A stretch of DNA of 5,701 nt from Spirochaetaceae bacterium. Its GTDB lineage: Bacteria > Spirochaetota > Spirochaetia > Treponematales > Breznakiellaceae. The notes beneath the pieces are model-generated. The model ran no database searches. It worked only from the letters and a program-made list of their open reading frames with translations, and had not been told where the DNA came from. Position numbers and translations under genes: made by a program. Position 1 is the stretch's first letter; each line of letters opens with the position of its first letter. The stretch covers positions 1 through 5,701 of the forward strand of contig JAISZQ010000345.1 in assembly GCA_031269165.1 (NCBI GenBank). Reading direction: 5' to 3'. Of this stretch, positions 1-5,105 are shown piece after piece.

Positions 1-49
1 CTTTCCCTCTTATCAGTTCCTTTTGTCCCATCGGTAGTCTCCCCGCCAT
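1..49 (-). CDS. Insertion-sequence transposase, N-terminal 16 codons only (cut by window edge)
   Basis: Reading leftwards from an ATG at 47-49, the frame gives MAGRLPMGQKELIRGK and then leaves the window. The start is supported by a strong Shine-Dalgarno run (GGAGGAGG on the minus strand, about 5 bases before the ATG). The basic 'GQKEL.R.K' opening resembles the start of ISNCY/IS1202- or IS21-type transposases, where it is followed by a helix-turn-helix and an integrase-like DDE core; those parts lie outside the window. The upstream region 76-222 carries repeats that look like insertion-sequence ends, which supports the call. The family assignment is an inference from 16 residues plus context and could be wrong; whether the gene is intact cannot be seen. 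Confidence 0.55.
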   Translation of the reverse strand, partial: MAGRLPMGQKELIRGK

Positions 50-75
50 TTCGTCCTCCTCCCGCTATTCTACCT

Positions 76-95
76 GATGGGACATTTCTATTGCG
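76..95 (+). repeat. Diverged third copy of the insertion-sequence end motif
   Basis: The stretch GATGGGACATTTCTATTGCG resembles the first 20 bases of the palindrome arm at 101-120 (shared GGACATT and ATTGCG) and has the same orientation, 5 bases upstream of it. Its first nine bases also recur inverted at 24-32 (TGTCCCATC), inside the transposase coding start. Repeated end motifs are typical of transposase binding sites in several insertion-sequence families; binding here is inferred. Confidence 0.45.
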
Positions 96-100
96 TTTAT

Positions 101-222
101 ATGAGGACATTATCATTGCGCTTCAACAGTACTTTTTTCAGAAAAAAGGAAAAAGCCAAAAAATAGTTATTTTTACACACACGGTTTTTCGCGCTGTTGA
201 ACCACAATGATAATGTCCTCAT
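101..222. repeat. 122-bp palindromic insertion-sequence end or MITE-like unit
   Basis: The left arm (101-129) starts ATGAGGACATTATCATTG and ends TTCAACAG. The right arm (194-222) is its reverse complement with two mismatches in 29 bases. The 64-base interior is AT-rich and holds two smaller palindromes: CTTTTTTC/GAAAAAAG at 132-148 and AAAAATA/TATTTTT at 159-174. The unit lies directly upstream of the transposase start at 49, so the arm at 194-222 is probably the outer end of that element and the arm at 101-129 an inverted internal copy. Alternatively the whole unit is a small non-autonomous element. The arm match is directly visible; the role is inference. Confidence 0.75.
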
Positions 223-225
223 CCT

Positions 226-238
226 TCATGCGGCATGA
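226..238. repeat. Short palindrome beside the insertion-sequence end
   Basis: TCATGC-G-GCATGA is a perfect 6+6 palindrome around a central G, starting three bases outside the insertion-sequence arm that ends at 222. It may be a protein site or chance. No gene is visible here. Confidence 0.3.
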
Positions 239-256
239 GAATCCGGCTGGCCTTTT

Positions 257-307
257 TTAGGTATTTTATGCTATGCGTTTATAGTCGTTCTCCTTAAGAA
301 TACCTAA
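257..307. repeat. 9-bp perfect inverted repeat in the gene-free stretch
   Basis: TTAGGTATT at 257-265 is matched by AATACCTAA at 299-307, with 33 bases between them. On the plus strand the left arm overlaps the end of a TTTTTT run. No open frame of note overlaps it. It could mark the edges of a small decayed mobile element or form a weak hairpin in the transcript running on from lnt. The match is seen; the role is unknown. Confidence 0.35.
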
Positions 308-308
308 T

Positions 309-395
309 GAGGGGGAAGTCTCCCCCTTCGCTACGGCCCTGCGGGCCTTCGCTATCCCCCTCTGCGGGGGTTTCCCACCCCCGCAACGCCCCCGG
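309..395 (-). repeat. GC-rich multi-hairpin element behind lnt (REP-like repeat, possible terminator)
   Basis: Four stems lie in a row: AGGGGGA/TCCCCCT (310-316 with 321-327, loop AGTC); GGCCC/GGGCC (335-339 with 343-347, loop TGC); CCCCC/GGGGG (356-360 with 366-370); and, competing with the last, GCGGGGG/CCCCCGC (364-370 with 378-384). The 9-mer CCTTCGCTA occurs twice as a linker (325-333 and 346-354). The block begins about 27 bases after the lnt stop in the direction of transcription. The modular hairpin-plus-linker design is that of dispersed REP-type repeats. Folded RNA here could protect or end the lnt transcript, but none of the stems is followed by a T run on the minus strand, so it is not a classic intrinsic terminator. 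Confidence 0.6.
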
Positions 396-421
396 TACTT
401 CGGTGTTATAAAGTAGAATCA

Positions 422-2125
422 CTATATCCTGCCCCCTCTCTTTATTCGAATCACGGACACAAAGGCGAGGGCGCCGAGGGCGAAGGCGAGGCAGAGTACG
501 GGGAAGAAGTCGCCGAGGGCGGTGTAGGGGGTGGTGCCGGTCGCGCGGGGGGCGCGGGCGGTGAGGTAATTTTCCGCGAAGGGGGCGGATTCGGCGAGGA
601 CGGCGCCGTCGGGCATGATGACGCAGGTTTGGCCTGAGGCGGTGGAGCGGACCATGGCGCGGCGGTTTTCGACCGTGCGGAAGACGGCCATCGAGAGGTG
701 CTGGTATTGGGCGGAAAGGCTGCCTGACCAGGCATCGTTGGAGATGTTGACGATGAGATCGGCGCCGTTGCGCACGAAGGCGCGGGAAAGGTCGGCGAAA
801 CTGTCTTCAAAGCAGATGGGCGTTGAGAACTTTACGGGGCGGCCGCCTCCGCTGATTTCAAAGACGGTGGCCTCCGTGCCGGGTTTCCAGAAGTGGGTGT
901 CCGCGGCGAGGAGCCATTGATAGATAACGGGAAACTGTTTTTCGTAGGGGAAATACTCAGTGAAGGGCACGAGGTGGAGTTTCCGGTATTGCTCGACGAT
1001 CTCGGCCCCGCGAAAGAGGACGGCGGCGTTGTAGTCGACCCGTTCCCACCGGCCGCTGGGTGTTAGTTCCCGCCGCGCGTCGTCGTTCCCGATGAGGAAG
1101 GGGACGGGTTTTGCCGCGAGGTAGTCGAGCAGGTCTTTCACCAGCGCGTAGGAGTCCGGGTCGTCCCGGTAGGTTTGGTGCCAGTAGATGCGCGGCACGA
1201 ACGCCGTTTCCGACCAAACCACAAGGTCGATGTCGGGCGATTCCCGCAACGCCTCGTCCGAGAGCCGCGCAAGAACACGAAAGTTTTCCCGGTACTCGGC
1301 AAGCCCGCCCTTCCACGGGTCGGTGTTATGCTGGATGAGCGCGACTTTCGTGTGGGGCTCGGCAGAAAAGTCGTGCGGGGCCGCGAAGCCGTAGACGAGG
1401 GCGGCGGCGAGAATCACCGCGTAGGGGATGAGGGGGACAAGCGGTTTCGGGAAACGTTTCCGGGCGAAAGCGGCGGCAAGAAGCCCTCCGCCTCGCGCCC
1501 GGTGAGCGGTTGCATTGCCGGAGAGGACGGGCAGGGCGTTGCCGAGGACGGCTTGAGGAAACAGCACCACCGCGCTTACCACCCATACTCCGGCGAGTCC
1601 GGCTATCTGAATGAGGGGGATGACCTGCCACTGGGAGTAGGCGATAAAGCCGTAGGGATACCCGACAAAGCCTAGCGTCCGCAGGTATTCGAAGCCCACC
1701 CAGAGGAGGGTTTGCGGGATGCAGGCGAAACGCGGCAGGGGACGGAACAGGCAACCGATAAGTTTTAGCAGGAAGAAGAGCAGCGCGAACCAAAAGAGTT
1801 CGAGGGTGCCGACGATGATACCGGCCAGCGGGTGGAACACGGCGAGCCAATAGCCGAAGAGATTGTAGGCAACATAGCCGTAGACCGCGCCCCAAAAGAG
1901 GGACGCCGGAAGCGAACAACGCCGGATAAGGAGAAATACCGGGATATAGGCGACCCACCCGGCGGCGGCAACGCCTTTGGGAAAGAGCGGGTTCGGATGG
2001 GAAGCCGCAAAGAGCACCACGGCGCAGACGAGCAACCCGGCATTGACCAAAAGCCCGCCCCGAACCGCGCCGGAAAACCGCGAAAGCCATGAAAACCGTC
2101 CCCGATTCTGAATGCCGGACTGCAA
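422..2125 (-). CDS. lnt: Apolipoprotein N-acyltransferase
   Basis: This inner-membrane enzyme adds the third acyl chain to the N-terminal cysteine of lipoproteins, the last step after Lgt and LspA. The 567-aa product (E. coli Lnt is about 512 aa) has about six hydrophobic segments in residues 25-249, a nitrilase-like periplasmic domain at about 258-525, and a last membrane segment at about 541-559 followed by a basic tail. The expected catalytic triad is visible: Glu306 (WSETAF), Lys382 (YRKLHLVPFTEYFP) and Cys438 (PICFED). The start is a TTG at 2123-2125, chosen because AAGGAGAGGG lies 8 bases before it. It is the last gene of the operon, 54 bases behind the HU gene. Residues about 203-228 form a basic, poorly conserved cytoplasmic stretch between membrane segments. 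Identity is secure; the exact start is less so. Confidence 0.95.
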   Translation of the reverse strand: MQSGIQNRGRFSWLSRFSGAVRGGLLVNAGLLVCAVVLFAASHPNPLFPKGVAAAGWVAYIPVFLLIRRCSLPASLFWGAVYGYVAYNLFGYWLAVFHPLAGIIVGTLELFWFALLFFLLKLIGCLFRPLPRFACIPQTLLWVGFEYLRTLGFVGYPYGFIAYSQWQVIPLIQIAGLAGVWVVSAVVLFPQAVLGNALPVLSGNATAHRARGGGLLAAAFARKRFPKPLVPLIPYAVILAAALVYGFAAPHDFSAEPHTKVALIQHNTDPWKGGLAEYRENFRVLARLSDEALRESPDIDLVVWSETAFVPRIYWHQTYRDDPDSYALVKDLLDYLAAKPVPFLIGNDDARRELTPSGRWERVDYNAAVLFRGAEIVEQYRKLHLVPFTEYFPYEKQFPVIYQWLLAADTHFWKPGTEATVFEISGGGRPVKFSTPICFEDSFADLSRAFVRNGADLIVNISNDAWSGSLSAQYQHLSMAVFRTVENRRAMVRSTASGQTCVIMPDGAVLAESAPFAENYLTARAPRATGTTPYTALGDFFPVLCLAFALGALAFVSVIRIKRGGRI

Positions 2126-2133
2126 AACAGGTA

Positions 2134-2143
2134 CCCTCTCCTT
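2134..2143 (-). promoter_or_regulatory. Ribosome binding site fixing the TTG start of lnt
   Basis: The minus strand reads AAGGAGAGGG and then eight bases before TTG. No ATG or GTG in the same frame is close by, so this site decides the start. Just upstream GGGG/CCCC (2146-2149 with 2157-2160) could form a weak four-base-pair stem. Confidence 0.6.
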
Positions 2144-2179
2144 ATGGGGCCTTGAACCCCGCTTTACGGCAACGCGCTT

Positions 2180-2521
2180 TTAAGACCCGGCACCGTTTTC
2201 TTGGCCGTCCGGCTCGTTTTCAGGGGGCAGATTCCACACTTCGCGTTTCAGCTCACGGCCCGGTTTCCAGTAGGGAACACTGTGCGACCTCACGACCACC
2301 GGCTCGCCTGTTCGCGGGTTGCGGGCCCGTGCGCGGCCCTTGCGGGTACGCGCTTCAAAGGTGCCGAATCCCCGCAATTCAACGGTTTTTCCGTCGGCAA
2401 TCGCGTCTTTCAGTTCTTGGATCATAAGATCGACCACCTTTTTAACGTCCTCGCGCTCTATGCCGGTAGCGTCATAGATCGAATTGATGAGATCCGTCTT
2501 CGTGTATTTCCCGCCCGCCAT
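2180..2521 (-). CDS. hup: HU-family nucleoid DNA-binding protein
   Basis: This histone-like protein bends and packages DNA as a dimer. The 113-aa sequence shows the family layout: an N-terminal helical dimer part (residues 5-44), the GFGTF turn (51-55), the DNA-wrapping arm with RNPRTGEP (67-74, Pro69 being the intercalating residue) and the closing VPYWKPGRELK (82-92), where Trp85 replaces the usual Phe. Typical HU proteins have 90-99 residues; here a polar, acidic and Gly/Asn-rich tail of about 18 residues follows. The ATG at 2519-2521 has only a modest Shine-Dalgarno sequence (GTGGGGA). The gene sits 15 bases after rpsT and 54 before lnt. HU and IHF are hard to separate by eye; a single gene in a spirochaete favours HU. 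Confidence 0.93.
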   Translation of the reverse strand: MAGGKYTKTDLINSIYDATGIEREDVKKVVDLMIQELKDAIADGKTVELRGFGTFEARTRKGRARARNPRTGEPVVVRSHSVPYWKPGRELKREVWNLPPENEPDGQENGAGS

Positions 2522-2536
2522 ACAGTCCCCACTTTG

Positions 2537-2827
2537 TTACTCCGAGGCCGCCTTTTTAACGCCGAATGCGGCGTTAAACCGCTTCTGCATACGCGATTTT
2601 TTTCGCGCTGCGGCATTCTTGGCGATGATCCCCTTTCCGGCCGCGCTATCCAACCGCTTGACGAGCAACTTGAGCTGAAGCTCAGACGCCGCCTCGTCCT
2701 TTTTCGCGCTCGCTTCCACGAATTTCCGCGCCGCGCCGCGCACCGCCGTTTTCACCGATTTGTTGGCAATCCGCCGCGCTTCGCTCTGCCGATGCCGTTT
2801 TTCTGCCGAATTCTTTTTCTTAGCCAT
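2537..2827 (-). CDS. rpsT: 30S ribosomal protein S20
   Basis: S20 is a primary 16S rRNA-binding protein of the 30S body. The 96-aa product is very basic, Ala/Lys/Arg rich and almost wholly helical. It opens with MAKKKNSAEKRHRQSEARR, close to the S20 family start, and has the conserved region of paired helices with KGIIAKNAAARKKSRM (residues about 65-80). Its length is slightly above the usual 85-90. The ATG at 2825-2827 follows AAGGATAAGG. It starts 12 bases after the zinc-ribbon gene and is followed by the HU gene after 15 bases, so the genes are almost surely co-transcribed. The last codons contain a 10-bp hairpin (2555-2578). Confidence 0.95.
   Translation of the reverse strand: MAKKKNSAEKRHRQSEARRIANKSVKTAVRGAARKFVEASAKKDEAASELQLKLLVKRLDSAAGKGIIAKNAAARKKSRMQKRFNAAFGVKKAASE
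2555..2578. repeat. 10-bp perfect hairpin inside the 3' end of rpsT
   Basis: TTTAACGCCG at 2555-2564 pairs perfectly with CGGCGTTAAA at 2569-2578 across a four-base loop. It lies in the codons for Phe-Asn-Ala-Ala-Phe-Gly-Val-Lys, shortly before the stop at 2537. The sequence after it on the minus strand is AAGGCGG, with no T run, so it is unlikely to be a full terminator. It could slow decay of the rpsT message or lower expression of the downstream HU and lnt genes. Confidence 0.5.
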
Positions 2828-2839
2828 ACCTTATCCTTA

Positions 2840-3013
2840 TTACCTAAAGTCCGACGGACGACGCTCGGTACGCTTGCACTTCTCACACTCGGCGACATTC
2901 TTCACCTTGCCGTTGCTGAAAAGCGCCTTCATCTTTACCTCGCCGCCGCAGGAACAATAAAATTTCTGCGTTGAACTCCCGGTACGGGCGTTCTTTGATA
3001 TAACCTGTGCCAT
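2840..3013 (-). CDS. 57-aa zinc-ribbon protein of unknown function, first gene of the operon
   Basis: The frame from the ATG at 3011-3013 to the TAA at 2840-2842 encodes 57 residues, opening MAQVISKNARTGSSTQKFYC. Two cysteine pairs, Cys20-x-Cys22 and Cys43-x-x-Cys46, are spaced as in a small zinc ribbon, inside a highly basic protein (net positive, many Lys/Arg). A good Shine-Dalgarno sequence (GGGGAG, 6 bases before ATG) supports the start. Only 12 bases separate it from rpsT. Size, charge and context suggest an RNA- or ribosome-associated protein, but it does not match L31, L33 or L36 as I know them. I do not recognise a named function; the zinc binding is inferred from the cysteines. Confidence 0.82.
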   Translation of the reverse strand: MAQVISKNARTGSSTQKFYCSCGGEVKMKALFSNGKVKNVAECEKCKRTERRPSDFR

Positions 3014-3121
3014 AAATTACTCCCCGCTCTCACGCGCCCACCTTGGGAAACGCTGATTAACTTGACGCCAATCGTGTTTTCCTCATGCTTTTGCTCATTT
3101 CATTACGCAAATGCGGCATTC

Positions 3122-3178
3122 AAGGAGCACTGATACGCCTATTGACGCATTCTCGACTGAATAAATCAGTGCTTCCTT
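3122..3178. repeat. Long imperfect inverted repeat upstream of the kinase gene
   Basis: AAGGAGCACTGAT (3122-3134) is matched by ATCAGTGCTTCCTT (3165-3178) with one extra base in the right arm; the 30-base spacer is 3135-3164. A second, competing hairpin is possible: ACTGA (3156-3160) with TCAGT (3166-3170). It lies directly upstream of the candidate -10 box for the kinase and could be an operator or an alternative-fold leader; that role is inferred. Confidence 0.55.
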
Positions 3179-3207
3179 AGGTGGTACCGCTTCAAGCTAA
3201 AATGATG

Positions 3208-3213
3208 TATACT
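3208..3213 (+). promoter_or_regulatory. Candidate -10 box for the kinase gene
   Basis: TATACT differs from the TATAAT consensus at one position and lies 30 bases before the GTG start, which would give a short leader with the ribosome binding site at 3231. No good -35 box stands 16-18 bases upstream, and TAAAAT at 3198-3203 is an alternative. Confidence 0.35.
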
Positions 3214-3230
3214 TGCCAACCATTATACAC

Positions 3231-3235
3231 GGAGG
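3231..3235 (+). promoter_or_regulatory. Ribosome binding site fixing the GTG start of the kinase
   Basis: GGAGG at 3231-3235 stands 8 bases before the GTG at 3244-3246. The frame stays open back to a GTG at 3181, but that one has no Shine-Dalgarno sequence and lies at the edge of the inverted repeat, so 3244 is preferred. Confidence 0.8.
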
Positions 3236-3243
3236 ATAGAAAA

Positions 3244-4998
3244 GTGTCAAGAAACCAAGCGATACGCGGCTTGACGATACGATGGCAGGACGGCATGACC
3301 GAAGAAATTGCCGCGGCAGTTTCAGGGGAATTTCCCGTGGGGACAACCTCAGGCGAGGCGCTTGACGCGCTGGGCGTCTCCCGTTCAGGTCTCGCGGCGG
3401 TCTATGTCAACAACGAGATCCGGTCCCTCGCCGCCCCTCTCGTCGTGAACGCGGTCTTGAAACCCGTCTCCCTCGCCTCCCACGAAGGCCGCGTCGTCTA
3501 CCGTTCCTCCCTCGCCTTTCTCTTGGGGGCCGCCGCCGCGCAGGTCTTTCCCAACCGCCGCCTCATCGTCGGCCACAGTCTGGGAAACGGCTACTATTAC
3601 CATTTTGCCGATGGGAAACCGGCTGGTACGGACAATGCGGGCGGTCCGAACGGTATGGATGGTCTTGCGCGGCTCAAGGAAACGATGACCGAACTCGTCA
3701 AGGCCGATTGTGCGATTTCCTTCTATTATATCGCCCACGAGGAAGCCGTTGTCCTCTTCCAGGAAAAAGGACAGCCGGACACCGTGGCGCTCCTGGAAGA
3801 ACGCATCGCCGCGAACGTCCCCGTCTATGCGTGTAACGGCTGGGTTGACCTTGCCATCGGCGCGCTGGTACCGAGAACCGGCATCCTCTCCGTGTTCGAC
3901 ATCTTCCCCTACGAAGACGGCTTCCTCCTCCGTTACCCAACCTCGTCATCAGGCGGCATTGGCCCGGACGGCGTTTTCGCTCCGGACGTACCTTTTGGTC
4001 CGTTTGAGGACATTCCCAAACTGTTTGCCGTCTACCGCGAATACAAGCAGTGGGGGCGCATCGTCGGTCTCCACTCGGCCGGGAAACTGAACCGCCTGAC
4101 CGCCGCCGGAGACATCGAAGACTTTATCCGCATCGCCGAAGCCTTTCACGCCAAGAAACTCGCCGACGCCGCCGACAAAATCTATGATCTGCGCGGCGAC
4201 GCGCGCATCGTGCTGATCGCGGGCCCCTCAAGTTCCGGCAAAACCACCACTGCCAAACGCATCGCCGTCCAACTGCGGGTACTCGGCATGGAACCCCTTG
4301 CGATAAGCCTTGACGACTACTACAATCCCCCGCACTTGGCCCCCAAAGACGAGGACGGCAACCCCGACCTCGAATGTCTCGAAGCGCTGGACGTTCCCTA
4401 CTTGAACGAACAACTGGAACGCCTCCTGGAGGGCGACGAGATCACCCTTCCGGTGTTCGACTTCAAAACCTGCACTCGGCGCGAGGGCAAAAAAGTGCGG
4501 GCCGGACGGCGCACCGTCATCGTCATCGAAGGTATCCACGGCCTCAACGACAAACTCACCGAGATGATCCCGGCCCGCGCGAAGTTCAAACTCTATGTCT
4601 CGCCCCTCACCCAGCTCAACTTGGACGACCACAACCGCGTCCCCACCTCCGACAACCGCCTCATCCGCCGCCTCGTGCGCGACCATCAGTTTCGCGGCAC
4701 AAGCGCGTCGGGCACCCTCTCGATGTGGCCCTCCGTCCGGCGCGGCGAACTCCGCCACATCTTTCCCTACCAAAACAGCGCGGACTTCATCTTCAATTCC
4801 GCCCTCGACTACGAACTGGCCGTACTCAAATTCTATGCCGAGCCCCTCCTCCATACCGTCAAACCCCGCGAAGCCGCCTTCGCCGAAGCCTCCCGTCTTC
4901 TCGGCTTCCTCGACCGCTTCACCCCCATCCTCCCGCAAATCGTCCCCCTCGAAAGCATCCTCCGCGAATTCATCGGCGGCAGCGGCTTCAAATACTAG
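3244..4998 (+). CDS. Nucleoside (uridine-type) kinase with N-terminal threonyl-tRNA-synthetase-like domains
   Basis: The 584-aa protein probably phosphorylates uridine/cytidine or another nucleoside in salvage, in the cytoplasm. Residues about 10-75 resemble a TGS domain. Residues about 80-240 resemble the second additional domain of threonyl-tRNA synthetase, with a VGHSLGNGYYYHF segment (109-121). The C-terminal third is a phosphoribulokinase/uridine kinase fold: Walker A GPSSSGKTT (327-335), SLDDYY (355-360) that should bind substrate, a second strand VIEGIHGLN (427-435) and a lid-like RLVRDHQFRG (476-485). Proteins of this design occur in spirochaetes and clostridia and are usually annotated as uridine kinase (udk) or nucleoside kinase; true udk is only about 210 aa, so substrate remains uncertain. 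It is read divergently from the rpsT operon and stands alone. An insertion sequence begins about 14 bases after its stop and no terminator is visible between them. Confidence 0.88.
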   Translation: MSRNQAIRGLTIRWQDGMTEEIAAAVSGEFPVGTTSGEALDALGVSRSGLAAVYVNNEIRSLAAPLVVNAVLKPVSLASHEGRVVYRSSLAFLLGAAAAQVFPNRRLIVGHSLGNGYYYHFADGKPAGTDNAGGPNGMDGLARLKETMTELVKADCAISFYYIAHEEAVVLFQEKGQPDTVALLEERIAANVPVYACNGWVDLAIGALVPRTGILSVFDIFPYEDGFLLRYPTSSSGGIGPDGVFAPDVPFGPFEDIPKLFAVYREYKQWGRIVGLHSAGKLNRLTAAGDIEDFIRIAEAFHAKKLADAADKIYDLRGDARIVLIAGPSSSGKTTTAKRIAVQLRVLGMEPLAISLDDYYNPPHLAPKDEDGNPDLECLEALDVPYLNEQLERLLEGDEITLPVFDFKTCTRREGKKVRAGRRTVIVIEGIHGLNDKLTEMIPARAKFKLYVSPLTQLNLDDHNRVPTSDNRLIRRLVRDHQFRGTSASGTLSMWPSVRRGELRHIFPYQNSADFIFNSALDYELAVLKFYAEPLLHTVKPREAAFAEASRLLGFLDRFTPILPQIVPLESILREFIGGSGFKY

Positions 4999-5012
4999 CC
5001 GTATTGCCATTA

Positions 5013-5105
5013 GAGCCTGTTCCAAAACCCCCAGAAAGGATAGAAAAGGCGGGGGAAACCTGATAAAATTGCAGTTGAAAAAAACACAATCAGGAGGCCT
5101 CCGCC
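5013..5105 (+). mobile_element. Left end and leader of a second insertion sequence
   Basis: GAGCCTGTTCCAAAACC at 5013-5029 has the look of a terminal inverted repeat of an IS5/IS1182-like element, and the AT-rich, low-constraint sequence up to 5105 leads straight to a transposase. CCCCC (5028-5032) can pair with GGGGG (5051-5055). The other end and the target-site duplication lie beyond the window, so the exact boundary (5011-5013) is a guess. Confidence 0.5.
5092..5102 (+). promoter_or_regulatory. Ribosome binding site of the transposase, within a palindrome
   Basis: AGGAGG at 5092-5097 lies 8 bases before the ATG. GGAGGCCTCC (5093-5102) is a perfect 10-bp palindrome, so the ribosome binding site could be partly self-paired or paired between transcripts. 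Confidence 0.65.

Larger units (their letters stand above)
3014..3243. promoter_or_regulatory. Divergent intergenic control region between the operon and the kinase gene
   Basis: These 230 bases separate two divergently read units, so both promoters should lie here. I find no clean -35/-10 pair for the minus-strand operon. TTGACGC occurs twice on the plus strand (3062-3068 and 3142-3148). A near-perfect inverted repeat fills 3122-3178 and a small palindrome AATGC-G-GCATT lies at 3110-3120. No RNA gene or riboswitch class is recognised. Confidence 0.5.

Noticed and set aside
1..421. CRISPR array, tRNA or riboswitch in the gene-free left region
   Set aside because: No regularly spaced repeats, cloverleaf or known riboswitch core is visible; the structure present is explained by insertion-sequence ends and GC-rich hairpins.
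1326..2090. 254-codon minus-strand frame inside lnt
   Set aside because: It lies in another frame of lnt and is Arg/Pro/Leu rich with no recognisable domain; lnt has the catalytic residues.
2201..2974. 257-codon plus-strand frame across the HU and S20 genes
   Set aside because: It is antisense to three well-supported genes and shows no family features.
3181..3243. Upstream GTG start for the kinase, adding 21 residues
   Set aside because: No Shine-Dalgarno sequence precedes it, and the added residues overlap the likely promoter; GTG at 3244 has GGAGG at proper spacing.
4228..5025. 265-codon open frame on the minus strand opposite the kinase
   Set aside because: It is antisense to conserved kinase motifs and rich in Glu/Gly/Val runs typical of the reverse of GC-rich coding DNA; no domain is recognisable.
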